Source: Martensiomyces pterosporus
Taxonomy: Eukaryota > Kickxellomycota > Kickxellomycetes > Kickxellales > Kickxellaceae
Direction: 5' to 3'
Assembly: GCA_025201845.1 (NCBI GenBank)
Contig: MU603940.1
Location: 62,001-126,000 of the forward strand
DNA: 64,000 nt
Notes under the pieces: generated by a model
Database searches by the model: none
Told to the model about the DNA's origin: nothing
The model's input: only the letters and a program-made list of their open reading frames with translations
In this document: positions 53,809 to 63,287 of the stretch, piece by piece
How positions within the stretch are numbered: the first letter of the stretch is position 1
How the letters are laid out: the number at the start of each line of letters is the position of its first letter
Program-made: the position numbers and the translations under genes

Positions 53809-54956
53809 TGCGGTGTTTGGGAAGAGAGCGAAAAATGCGCGAGGAAAAGTCGAGGGCTGGTTTCTTAGAATAAAGAAGCTGAGGCTCGAGCAGGAGGGGC
53901 GGGTGCGGGCGCTTGTCTTTTATATGTGCCCATGCGGCCGCCCCCGCACGCATGAAGCGCGTAGAGGGGATGCTGCCGATTGAGCGCGCGCACGTCTGAG
54001 CCTGCGCGCTTCTTGCCCCCCACTCCCGCAACCCTTTGCTGTGTGCGGGCGTGCTGTGCAGCAGTGCCACTCGGCTTGCGCTGAAGGGCACTATCCCCCT
54101 CCTTCCAAGCAAGCCTTCCAATCTGCGTGCCAACCCGCTGCTTTTTTGGGCCGTGTGGGCCTGAGTGCCCGATGAGGCGAGCGGGAGAAAAGGGCGCTCT
54201 GCATTATCGGATCCAGAGCCCTAACCCGCAAACGTGGCATGTTGGCCGCTCGCGTTTTTTTTTGGGGGGACAGGCGTTGTTTTATTGCCAAAACTCATGC
54301 TAGCTCGAAACTAAAGGCAGGCGAGCTGAGCCGGCCGCTGTCCATTGGCCAGCTACTGATTCACTATTGCTTCGCCGCACACAAAGTGCCACTTTGGAGA
54401 GCTGCCATCCCTGCTGGTCTGGCCGTGGTCTGAGCCTTGGTCGCGGGGAGCAGTAGCAGCAGCTCCTGTGGCTGCAGCGAGCTTCCTGAATGCGCTGCTC
54501 GCATCGCTTGGAGCCAAGGCATGGGCGCTTGAGGCAACGGTCAGGTTGGTCCTACAGAACACGGCCAGAACATGGATAAATCAGTCACTAGCAGCGGCAG
54601 CGTTCAGTGGAGTGCTTCTGCCGCGCTTTGGGGCAGAGGCAGGGCGTAGAAATGAGCCAGCTGGCTGGCCGGTTGCCGACTTGCCGCCAGCCATCTAGCG
54701 TCATCTTGAGCGCTCCGATTGCCCGATAGCAGCCAACGTGGATTGGCTTGCTTGAAGGCCGCTGCTGCCGTAGATGCGCTGATGAACAGGTGAATCCAAA
54801 AAACGGCTGAGCAAATGCACATGGACGCAGTCATCCCACAGGCACGCCGCTGCTTGGGCGGGCCTCGATTGGGCAGTTTATCGCCGACCGTAGTCCTGTT
54901 TTGGGCGAAAGCCCGGCCACCCCATCCACGCCAGCACCGCATTGGTCGGAGTGTAC
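53809..54956. other. Intergenic region with the enolase promoter, no gene seen
   Basis: About 1.15 kb. It holds the enolase TATA box and C/T-rich or G/C-rich segments, and ends at the pyrophosphatase stop codon. No RNA gene or repeat is seen. Confidence 0.6.
53917..53924 (-). promoter_or_regulatory. TATA box of the enolase gene
   Basis: TATAAAAG on the minus strand, 109-116 bp upstream of the enolase ATG, fitting a strong housekeeping promoter. Confidence 0.6.
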
Positions 54957-56009
54957 TTACAGCGAAAACTTGCCGTTGCTGGGCGAGTCCACCAGCTTCT
55001 TCCAGGCTCCATGCGTGCTTGCAATGACATCATGTGCGTATGCCTACCAAAGAGAAGAGGTGAGTGCATGGTGCAGCGTTGGCAGTGTGTCAGTTATACA
55101 GGCTCCTAAGGCATGCGTGCTTGTTCTGCCGAAAGGGAGGGCATGGCTGGCTTGTCTCAGCACAGCCATCTCTCCACGTGGCGAGCCGTGCGGCATGCAC
55201 AGCCCCCGCACCTCACACAGCATGGCTCTCGGGGGCCAGGGGGAGTTGGCACGTACCGCATTTCTCGGCTTTCCGTCAAATGCCCACGGATTCAGGGGCT
55301 TCCCATCCGGCACCTTGTACTTTGTGAACCAGTCCACAGTCGCCTGCACGAGCCCGGGCATCAGCCTCTCCACATCGCCAATGTCGCTCATCTTCCTTGC
55401 CAGCGGATCGTCCGATCTGATCGCCATGACCTTCCAGTCTGTCTCGCCGCCATCAATCAGCGCAACCACGCCCAGCACCTTGACCCTATGCACGCTGCCC
55501 TCTTCGCACACAGCCTGTCCGATCTCAACGACATCCACGGGGTCGCCGTCTCCCACACACCCGGTGTCCGGGTCCCTGTGGCTGGGGTCCTCGAATGTCT
55601 GTGGGAGCGCGCCGTAGTTCCAGATGTAGCCCTTGTAGGGAAAGACGTTGGCGACGTAGCGCAGCGCGCCCTTCTTCTCGTCCTGCTTGATCGGGTTGAA
55701 TGGCGCTGAGGTGTCGATTTCCAGCTTGGCGTTTGTCCACCGTGGGATCTCGACCACCATGTTGTACTCGCGTGCTGAGGGGTCGGCGAAAAGAGGGATG
55801 TCGTGCCAGGGAGAAATCGGCACGCCGTCGTGCGCAAAGTACACGCGGTGTGCGGGCGTCCCAACAGGGCCGCCTACTTGCGTCGATGTCACCTGGCTGT
55901 GGTGGTATCTCGACAAAGCGCTGTTGCCTGGCTTCGCCATCTGCAAAAGATGCGGCTGCCACCTGCGGCCCTGTGCGGCCCGCGCTCCAAGTGCTCTGAT
56001 TGCCTGCAT
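54957..56009 (-). CDS. PPA2: Inorganic pyrophosphatase, probable mitochondrial form (Ppa2-like), two exons
   Basis: Exon 1 is 56009-55257 and exon 2 is 55043-54957, with a 213-bp intron (GTACGT donor, TTTGGTAG acceptor). The join at NGKPRNA|AYAHDVIAS is in phase and yields 279 residues. The core has the family I pyrophosphatase hallmarks: EIPRWTNAKLEI, the metal-binding DGDPVDVVEIG (canonical DxDPxD) and GETDWKV. It hydrolyses pyrophosphate to phosphate. The N-terminal 40 residues are Arg/Ala/Gln-rich with few acidic residues, typical of a mitochondrial presequence, so the mitochondrial form is likely. The start uses the first in-frame ATG; the codon two positions upstream is GTG. Confidence 0.9.
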
Positions 56010-56362
56010 TTCCACAAAGTGCCTGCTCTGGTCACGTTTCTTTGCGCACTACAGCCCAGGCAGCGGTAAATTGAGAAGAGCGGGTGCTGATTCAGGAGGA
56101 AGAAAAGATAGCGAATTCCAAGTCAGAATAAACCGCGACCAAGGGGATAGGCGGAAATCCCAGCAGCTGGCAGCACAATTTATTGCTTTCGTCACCCCAG
56201 GCACTTGACAGCCTGTTCCTCTCTTTCCGCCCTTGCGTTTTTCTTCTTTCCTTCCCACGTCTCCGCTCTTGTTCATTTGAATCGGCTTGCACTGTTTCCC
56301 TGCTTGTTTCCTCCGTATACCTTGTAGCTTTCCCGTTCTATTAGTGTACTATCCTTGTCGAA
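56010..56362. other. Divergent promoter region between PPA2 and the FYVE-RING gene
   Basis: About 350 bp, C/T-rich on the + strand near 56200-56350. No gene is present. Confidence 0.6.
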
Positions 56363-59300
56363 ATGCCTGATTTCAGGCTTGGTCCTGCGGGCGCAGGCAA
56401 AAGCCCGCGCTCTCCATACCCCGCTCTACCAGCTGGCCCCGACAGCCCAGCCAACACTGGCAGCAGCAGCAAAGGCAAGGGCACTGCCAGTCCGTACATG
56501 TCGCCCACACAGCGTGTCCCGCAATCGCCCTCCGGGTCGTTTGCGAGCACCGGACTTGCAGCCACGAGTCCGTTTCTCCCTCCTGCCCAGCTTGCACCGC
56601 CCGATATCAGCAGGCTGTCTCCAGCAGACGCCAAGCTGTGGGACTCGCTGCCCCAGTTTGTGGCCCCCGCCGTTCCGGGAGTCGTCCACCCTTATTACGG
56701 TTTGGTGGATGGCCGGCTGAACCCTAATCTGGTCAAGCACCTACGCGGCATCAGCAAAGGCGGCGGCACTGCTTCCCAGGCGCCAGCGGTCTCTGTTTCT
56801 GCCTCTGCAGCCGCTGGCCGCAGTCCCACTGCAAACAGCACGCTGCCCCTACTCAAAACCACAGACAATGAGGACGTGGAGGGCCTTCGCAAGCCATCCA
56901 AGCTGGGATCGGCATCCGCCAGCGTAAGACTCAGCCCAATGGCCGAAGACGCGCAGGTGCAGCTGCGCCGGGCGTCTGAAAATGGCGATTTGGGCACCGT
57001 CCGGCGGCTCCTCAAGCAGTTTCGCGAGGGCAAGCTCTGGGAGCTCAGCGTCAACCAGCCAGTCGAAGCCACAGGCATGACCGCTCTGCACTACGCGGCC
57101 GCCCGCGGACATGCCGGGGTGGTGCGCGAACTGTGCGAGGAGGGCGGCGCGGTGGTTGATCTGCCGGATCTGGAGGGCGAGACACCTTTGATGAAGGCTG
57201 CGTATGGCGGGCACCTGGAAGTGGTCAAGTGGCTTGTGGCGAACGAGGCGGACGTCAGACGCGGAGACAGAGATGGGTGGACGCCCCTGCACAATGCCGC
57301 TGGGAGAGGGCACCTTGGTGTGGTGCAGTACCTTGTGAGCGAGGCAGGGGCTCCGGTAGATGCGAAGAGTCACCAAGGACATACGCCCCTGATGAACGCG
57401 GCGTCGACGGGACATGCGCCAATCGTGAGGTGCCTGCTGGACACCAAGAGGTCGCAGCCGTTCTGGTACAACGAGTTCTCGGAGTGTGCCTACGATGTTG
57501 CGGCTATTGGGCTGCACGCGCGTGTATGCGATATTCTGGAGACGGCGGAACGGGAGATTTGGGCCGGCATTGCGGGGCTGGACCAAACAGTGCCTCCATA
57601 CAACCCCATTTCCGTGCACACCACGCAGCTGGTCAGCTTGTACGAGAATCAGAGAGCCCGACCACGGCCCCAGCGATCGACGGCATCTGCTGTGGGTGCG
57701 GCACTGGCCCACAGACTGTCGTTCTTCTCGCGTGGCCGATCGAACTCTAGTGGCAGCGCGCCTGCTCTCTCGCCCGGCGCGGCGGACCCGTCCTCAGCAT
57801 CATCTGTGCTCCATGATGCGGATTTCTCGCCCGCGAACCTTGTTGAGACTGACCCAGCGCAGATGACGGACGGCGACATGGTGCCCCGCAGGTTGCGGGA
57901 TATGCTCTTGCCACGCACCAGCCAGGGTGGGATGGATTGGTTCTGGCTTAGCGACTGGACGTCCTTTGTTGATGCAAAGCCTGAGGCCGACAGCGAAACG
58001 GGTGCGCTGGTGCAAATAACAGATGCAAATGGGTGGCAGTATAGTGCACATGGCTTTAATTCGCCTGACACCACGTGGACGGCGTATGTGCTGCCAGGTG
58101 CCAGGGAGTGTGTGAGGCGGAGGAGGTGGGTGCGGGCCATGAAGCGGCAGGTGCCGTTGGATGACCCGACGGCTGTGTTTGCCAGCAACCCAGTCCTGAG
58201 CAAAATCAACAGACTTTCCAGTGCTGGTCGCGGGAATGGTAGCTTGGGTAACAGCGGTGCACCGAGACAGGCCGCGCAGCCGGACTACTTGGAGACAGCA
58301 CGCACCATCCTGGACTCCATCCGCGATGCCGACGACGCAGATTTGGCGGATGTTCGGCAGCTGGAGCTACAGCAGGCGCGACATGCGGTCTCGGTGCTTC
58401 TATCGAATATTGCTACTGACGAAGATGAGGAGAGAAAGCTCGCTGCACGCAAGCTCGCCGATGATGCGCTAAAAAGGGCTGAGTGTCTGGCTTCCGGGCT
58501 GCAGTCGGACACTCAGGACGCCCTGATGCAGGCACTCAACGAGTCGGAGAATGCCTTGGGCATAACCGCTGCCCATGCAGCCACCCCTACTCTGCTTGAT
58601 AAACTGGACCCGAGTGGCCAGGGGTCCGTTGTATCGCTTGTCGCAGATCCCATTGGGTCAAGTAGCGAGGATGCACAGAGCTTCAAGACCACCGACGAGC
58701 GAATGCAGATGTACTTGAAGCAGGCCGAAGAGGAGCTGGGTGCCGCTGGTGTTAGCCCCGTTGAGCCCGTTGCCAGGGACGAAGTGGTTGAAGAGGACGA
58801 CGACGAGCGGCTGTTTGCAAAGACTGTGCGGAAGGTGAAGGCATCCAAGACCGCAAGAGAGGACTCGATGCCGGATATCGCCAAGGTTGTAACCACCGAA
58901 GCAGGTCAAGGAGTAGAGGGATCTGACGCGCATACCTCAAGACGCGTAGCTGATCAAACGAGGAGATGCGGCAGTGCCAGTGCCAATAGCAGCAGCAGTG
59001 AGGCTGCACTGTCCCCATTGTCGGGAGGTGCTGTTGGCGACGAAGAACCAGAGGCAGAGTCAGGTGGTGAGGAAGCTGCTGGTGAGCCCAGTGCTGACCA
59101 GGCAATGTACCCGCGGTCCTCTCTGTTTATGCGCCAGTGCCTGCCTGAATCTGCATGGGAGCCCGATGAGGCCACCGCAGTTTGCCGGCAGTGCGCACGG
59201 CGGTTCACCCTGTTCCTTCGCCGCCACCACTGTCGGCGGTGTGGGCTAGTGTTCTGCGACAGTTGCTCATCGAACCGCACACTGCTGGCATCGCCTATTA

Positions 59301-60307
59301 GTCCTGCGCAGAGCGGGTACTACGGCAGCCCATTGTCGCCCGACAGCCGTATGGCGGATGTTCATGAGCAGCAGCTATACGGAGGTCCATCCAACGCCAT
59401 GCACTGGAGGTTCCGCGAGCATCGTGCGTGTGATCCGTGTGCGCTGGCTGTAGGTGTGCTGCCCACTGCCACTGCTGACAGCGTGGCGGCGCTGCCGGAA
59501 GATTGCAGTGCATCGGGCACCGTCGATAACGCGTACAATATATTTAGAGACGCCGATGCAGATGGCAGTTTACTGGCGGGTGCTGGACTCCAGGACCACC
59601 AGAGGCATAACTCGGATGGCGCCAATCCGTACGCTGCACACCGCCGTAGAACGAGCACAAGCAGTATCCGTGTGTGCCCCGTATGCGATAAGGACTGGGC
59701 CACTGTGTGGCATCTCATGAACCGCATGCCTGGAGAGGGATGGCAGGAGGCCCAGGAGCGCCACATCCGCGAGTGCATCGAAGACACATCGGCTGAGATG
59801 CAGGGCACCCATGGGCGGCAGCGTGGTGATCCTCGGCGTAGCAGATCGGTCCAGTCAAGGAGGGGAAGCACCTCGGCGGCGACGAGGGGCGGGAGCACGC
59901 AGTCGGCGTCTCAGCCACGCCGCAGCGTGGGCGGGTTCCTGAGTTTCTTTGACCGCATTTCGCCGCCGGATTCTGAAGTGAACGGCGACGGTGGCAATGG
60001 CGGAACTGACCGTGCTGCTCTGGCAATTGGCACCAGCAGTGGCCGTGCGGCCAGTCCTGCTGGCGATGCCGACGAATCGCATAGTGCGCACCTGCCTCGG
60101 TCAGCTCGATCGCCGATGGGCGTCAAGTATATCGCATACAAGCTCAATGGGGATACACCCCTGCTTGGCCAGGAGTGCGCCATTTGCTTCGAGGACTTTG
60201 AACCTGGACAGCGGGTCGCTCGACTGAACTGCCTGTGCACATACCACCTGGAATGCATCAACGAGTGGCTCCAGCGTACGCCGGCTTGCCCGGTCCACTA
60301 CGAGTGA
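56363..60307 (+). CDS. Ankyrin-DysF-FYVE-RING ubiquitin-ligase-like protein
   Basis: The 1314-residue single-exon protein joins several domains in order. Ankyrin repeats lie at about 195-395. A dysferlin-type DysF-like region (about 506-596) shows WFWLSDW, ITDANGWQY and VRRRRWVRAMKR. A FYVE zinc finger follows (about 930-1022, WEPDE, CRQC and RRHHCRRCG), with an insert before its last CDPC pair. A small CPVC...H-x3-C zinc-binding segment lies at about 1101-1140. A C-terminal RING-H2 (about 1271-1314, CAICFEDF, YHLEC, NEWLQRTPACPVH) ends the protein. The RING ends in CPVH, as in animal ZNRF-type RINGs. FYVE binds PI3P on endosomes, so the protein likely acts as a ubiquitin ligase on endosomal or vacuolar membranes. 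The membrane role is inferred from domains. Confidence 0.88.
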   Translation: MPDFRLGPAGAGKSPRSPYPALPAGPDSPANTGSSSKGKGTASPYMSPTQRVPQSPSGSFASTGLAATSPFLPPAQLAPPDISRLSPADAKLWDSLPQFVAPAVPGVVHPYYGLVDGRLNPNLVKHLRGISKGGGTASQAPAVSVSASAAAGRSPTANSTLPLLKTTDNEDVEGLRKPSKLGSASASVRLSPMAEDAQVQLRRASENGDLGTVRRLLKQFREGKLWELSVNQPVEATGMTALHYAAARGHAGVVRELCEEGGAVVDLPDLEGETPLMKAAYGGHLEVVKWLVANEADVRRGDRDGWTPLHNAAGRGHLGVVQYLVSEAGAPVDAKSHQGHTPLMNAASTGHAPIVRCLLDTKRSQPFWYNEFSECAYDVAAIGLHARVCDILETAEREIWAGIAGLDQTVPPYNPISVHTTQLVSLYENQRARPRPQRSTASAVGAALAHRLSFFSRGRSNSSGSAPALSPGAADPSSASSVLHDADFSPANLVETDPAQMTDGDMVPRRLRDMLLPRTSQGGMDWFWLSDWTSFVDAKPEADSETGALVQITDANGWQYSAHGFNSPDTTWTAYVLPGARECVRRRRWVRAMKRQVPLDDPTAVFASNPVLSKINRLSSAGRGNGSLGNSGAPRQAAQPDYLETARTILDSIRDADDADLADVRQLELQQARHAVSVLLSNIATDEDEERKLAARKLADDALKRAECLASGLQSDTQDALMQALNESENALGITAAHAATPTLLDKLDPSGQGSVVSLVADPIGSSSEDAQSFKTTDERMQMYLKQAEEELGAAGVSPVEPVARDEVVEEDDDERLFAKTVRKVKASKTAREDSMPDIAKVVTTEAGQGVEGSDAHTSRRVADQTRRCGSASANSSSSEAALSPLSGGAVGDEEPEAESGGEEAAGEPSADQAMYPRSSLFMRQCLPESAWEPDEATAVCRQCARRFTLFLRRHHCRRCGLVFCDSCSSNRTLLASPISPAQSGYYGSPLSPDSRMADVHEQQLYGGPSNAMHWRFREHRACDPCALAVGVLPTATADSVAALPEDCSASGTVDNAYNIFRDADADGSLLAGAGLQDHQRHNSDGANPYAAHRRRTSTSSIRVCPVCDKDWATVWHLMNRMPGEGWQEAQERHIRECIEDTSAEMQGTHGRQRGDPRRSRSVQSRRGSTSAATRGGSTQSASQPRRSVGGFLSFFDRISPPDSEVNGDGGNGGTDRAALAIGTSSGRAASPAGDADESHSAHLPRSARSPMGVKYIAYKLNGDTPLLGQECAICFEDFEPGQRVARLNCLCTYHLECINEWLQRTPACPVHYE

Positions 60308-60525
60308 AGGAGTGTCGCCTAGGATGACGTATACACAGCTCACGTGGCGTCGCCCCATGAAGTGGCCAAGCATGTAGTCGCTGTTATCAGGCCTTTTTTT
60401 ATTTAGAGTCTGGGCTTAGCATCAGCGCCCTTGACACCCTGTACTATTCTACTTGGCTGTTTATTTTGAGCACAACTCGATTTTTATTATTATTGATATA
60501 ACACAGACCCCGCCCTGCCGCCACC

Positions 60526-61176
60526 ATGTTCAAGATATTCGCAAAGCCGCCGACGCCCGACGAGATGGTTCGCAAATGGCGCTCGGGCATCCGGGCGCAA
60601 GAGCGCGGGCTCGACCGCCAAATGCGAGGCATCCAAATGGAGGAAATGAAAGTCAAGCGGTCAATCAAGCAGCTGGCCAAGAAGGGCGACATCTCCTCAT
60701 GCCGCAACCTGGCCCGAGAGCTGGTGCGTAGCCGGAAGCAGAAAGACCGTATCATCACCAGCAAGGCCCAGTTGAACTCCATCGTGATGGAGCTGCAGCG
60801 CCAGGTGGCTGTGATGAAGGTAGCAGGCAGTTTGCAGAAGAGCACGCAGGTCATGAAATCGGTCAACCAGCTGATGAAGGTGCCGCAGCTGCAGTCGACC
60901 CTGATGGAGATGTCAAAGGAGATGATGAAGGCGGGCATTATTGAGGAAATGACGGAAGATGCGCTGGATGCGATCGACGATGCCGATGTGGAGGAGGAGG
61001 CAGAGGAGGAAGTAGAGAACATCTTGGCGGAGGTCACGGAGGGCGTGCTTGGCAAAGCGAAGCCAGTTAGCAGTACACCCGTGTTGGTCAGCGAGCAGCA
61101 GCAGGAGGAAGAGGAGGACGAGAAGGAGACGGACTTGGAGGACATGAGGGCGCGGCTGTCGGCGCTTCGCTCGTAG
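60526..61176 (+). CDS. VPS24: ESCRT-III subunit Vps24/CHMP3
   Basis: The 216-residue protein matches CHMP3/Vps24: a basic N-terminal half (EEMKVKRSIKQLAKKG), the SLQKSTQVMKSVNQLMK stretch and MSKEMMKAGIIEEMTEDAL, an acidic C-terminal half, and an ending DLEDMRARLSALRS that fits an MIM1 motif for binding Vps4. Vps24 helps cap and remodel ESCRT-III filaments in multivesicular-body formation. The AUG sits in a strong CCACC context. It follows the FYVE-RING gene by 218 bp in the same direction. The gene is single-exon. Confidence 0.95.
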   Translation: MFKIFAKPPTPDEMVRKWRSGIRAQERGLDRQMRGIQMEEMKVKRSIKQLAKKGDISSCRNLARELVRSRKQKDRIITSKAQLNSIVMELQRQVAVMKVAGSLQKSTQVMKSVNQLMKVPQLQSTLMEMSKEMMKAGIIEEMTEDALDAIDDADVEEEAEEEVENILAEVTEGVLGKAKPVSSTPVLVSEQQQEEEEDEKETDLEDMRARLSALRS

Positions 61177-61463
61177 CTCCCCCAATATCGCCGGGTTGCT
61201 CTTGTCTCCGCTAGTTTGCCGGTTTCCTTTATACAGTTTGGTTAGATATGTACGCACTAAATCCCTTTGTCGACTTGCTTTCTGCTCTAGCCTCACGTGC
61301 TACTACCCGTAAACGGCGCTTTCATGCACAGCCATAGCGCGCTTCTTTATTGTTCCGGGGGCAGGGACTCTGGTGGGTTAGACAAGCCAACGCACGCTCA
61401 CCACCTTCCTGCGTGTCATTTTCCTTAAAGCGACACTCATCACTAATAACTGGAAAGCAACGC

Positions 61464-63062
61464 ATGAGCAATAGCAACAACGGCCAAGGCGGCGGTGCCG
61501 CTCCCAGCAATACCGGTGGTGGAGCTGGCGACGACGCCCTCGCGTCGTTCACAAACTTCAGCACAGACGGTCTGGACACAGATACAATGAATCTCTTCGG
61601 CTCTTTCACAAACGACACCACACAGGGCGGTGCCAGCTCCATGGGCGACATGAGCGGGCTACGTGACACCAGCATGAGCCAACTAGCCGCCAACGACCTG
61701 AGCGGATTCGGCGTCGATCTCAGCGCGTTAGAAATGGGGAACAGTGCAGGCAGTGGCGAGTCTGGCGGTGGAATGGACCTGTCTGCCATCCAGCTCATGC
61801 AGCTTGACGACGTGCCGCAGGCAAATACTGCGGCTGCTGGTGGTCAGGGGGTACGCTCAAACGACGATGCTGCTCAAATGATGGCCCGATTGCTAGCTGC
61901 CGGGGCTCTAACGCGTCCCACAGATGGCAGCACTTCAGTTAAGGGGGCAGCGGCGATTCCAAGCGCTCCATCGACTGATATCAGTGGCCTGGGACAGCAG
62001 GGTCTTGGATTGTCGCTGGGCTCGACTGCACCCCCACCGCCGGTTGTGTCTGGGCCACAAGCGGAGAAGATCGCAAAGTCCCGTGCTAGCTCGCAGTCGT
62101 CGGAGGACATGGGCGATATTCCTTTAGCACAGCTGGCGCTTATTCAGCCTAGAGCATCAAACACAGCTGGTGCCTCTCAGGCGATGCCCACTCAAGGAGC
62201 GCCGCATTTGGCCAGCCAACCTGGCATGATACCACAGCAGCAACCAGCAGCGGCGATACAGCCGATGGCTAGTGCGGGAGCCACGGCTTTGTCTCTGTCT
62301 GGGCTTGACGCTGCATTGGGGATTGGAGCAACAGCTGCCACTCAGCAACCCACAGGCCTCCCAGGGGCTTTGCATTTAGCACAGACAGGCAGTGCTGCTA
62401 TGGGCGGCGCGCTTAGCATTGGCCGTAGTGAGGTCGGTATTGGCGGGCTAGCGGCAGGGCTTCAGCAGCAGCCAGTGGGTGGCCCGCAGCTGCTGGTGAC
62501 CGCAACATCTGTGGTCCCAAGCGCCGCTGCACCACTAGGCAGTATGCCTGCGCCTGCTGCTCTCTTGATGGAGAAGGGGACAACTGGCGTGGAGTCCACG
62601 GTGCTTCTAAGCAAACCCCCACACGGCCAGCCGGTAAACCCGAATTTGAGGCTTGACATGGCCCAGCCATCCTCATCGCTAGGCGAAGCACCACTGGAAG
62701 TGCTGGAGGAGATCGAGGCCAAGCTGTGCTCGCTTCTCAGCATCGCGTCCAAGGCAATCAAGATGCTTGCCGAGCCGAAGGAGGTGAGCGATTTTGGAGA
62801 GGATTCGCTGGGCACGATCTCAAACATCGAGCCCATCGTTGCCGATTTTATGAGGGCTGTGGCTGAGGTGCAGGCTGGACTGAAGTACCAGCACAGGATG
62901 TTGGTTGCGCAGGGAATTTCGATACAGACGAACGCTGCGTTCCAGAGCGACACGGCGGGGCCTGAGCGCGACTTGGCTACGTGGTCAGACGCTGCACGGC
63001 TTTTGGCCCATGCCTTGGAAAGCAGCCTGGCGCTGTCCTCCTCGTCCACCAAAGCGGAGTAG
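61464..63062 (+). CDS. MED11: Med11-like Mediator subunit with a long N-terminal extension
   Basis: The start at 61464 gives 532 residues. Only the C-terminal part (about 405-520) is recognisable: APLEVLEEIEAKLCSLLSIA, then EVQAGLKYQHRML and the LATWSDAARLLAHALESS helix, fitting the short helical Med11 subunit of the Mediator head. Typical Med11 is about 115-190 residues, so the first 400 residues are extra. They are Ser/Gly/Ala-rich with acidic and Met/Leu-rich patches (for example LSGFGVDLSALEMG), reminiscent of an activation-like region. The call rests on pattern likeness, so a different helical subunit is possible. The gene is single-exon. Confidence 0.65.
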   Translation: MSNSNNGQGGGAAPSNTGGGAGDDALASFTNFSTDGLDTDTMNLFGSFTNDTTQGGASSMGDMSGLRDTSMSQLAANDLSGFGVDLSALEMGNSAGSGESGGGMDLSAIQLMQLDDVPQANTAAAGGQGVRSNDDAAQMMARLLAAGALTRPTDGSTSVKGAAAIPSAPSTDISGLGQQGLGLSLGSTAPPPPVVSGPQAEKIAKSRASSQSSEDMGDIPLAQLALIQPRASNTAGASQAMPTQGAPHLASQPGMIPQQQPAAAIQPMASAGATALSLSGLDAALGIGATAATQQPTGLPGALHLAQTGSAAMGGALSIGRSEVGIGGLAAGLQQQPVGGPQLLVTATSVVPSAAAPLGSMPAPAALLMEKGTTGVESTVLLSKPPHGQPVNPNLRLDMAQPSSSLGEAPLEVLEEIEAKLCSLLSIASKAIKMLAEPKEVSDFGEDSLGTISNIEPIVADFMRAVAEVQAGLKYQHRMLVAQGISIQTNAAFQSDTAGPERDLATWSDAARLLAHALESSLALSSSSTKAE

Positions 63063-63287
63063 CTGATAATTTTTCCTAGCAGGAGTGGCTCAGCAGCCAA
63101 TCGATTCGCTACGAATACACCTTCTCTTGTTAAATTAGCGCACCACCAAAAAAAAAGTTTAATTGCTCTCTCTCACCCCCTTCGCTTTCCAATTACCAGC
63201 CTTTTTGCTCTTTAATTTCGGCCTGCTGCCTGCTGCCTGCTACCTCTCTTGCCTTGCTCCTAAACGTACATACAGCGACATACAAGG

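Noticed and set aside
52492..53868. 458-residue open frame opposite enolase on the + strand
   Set aside because: It mirrors the highly biased codons of enolase (G/C-ending), which removes stops on the other strand. The residues are a Val/Leu/Gly/Asp mix without domains.
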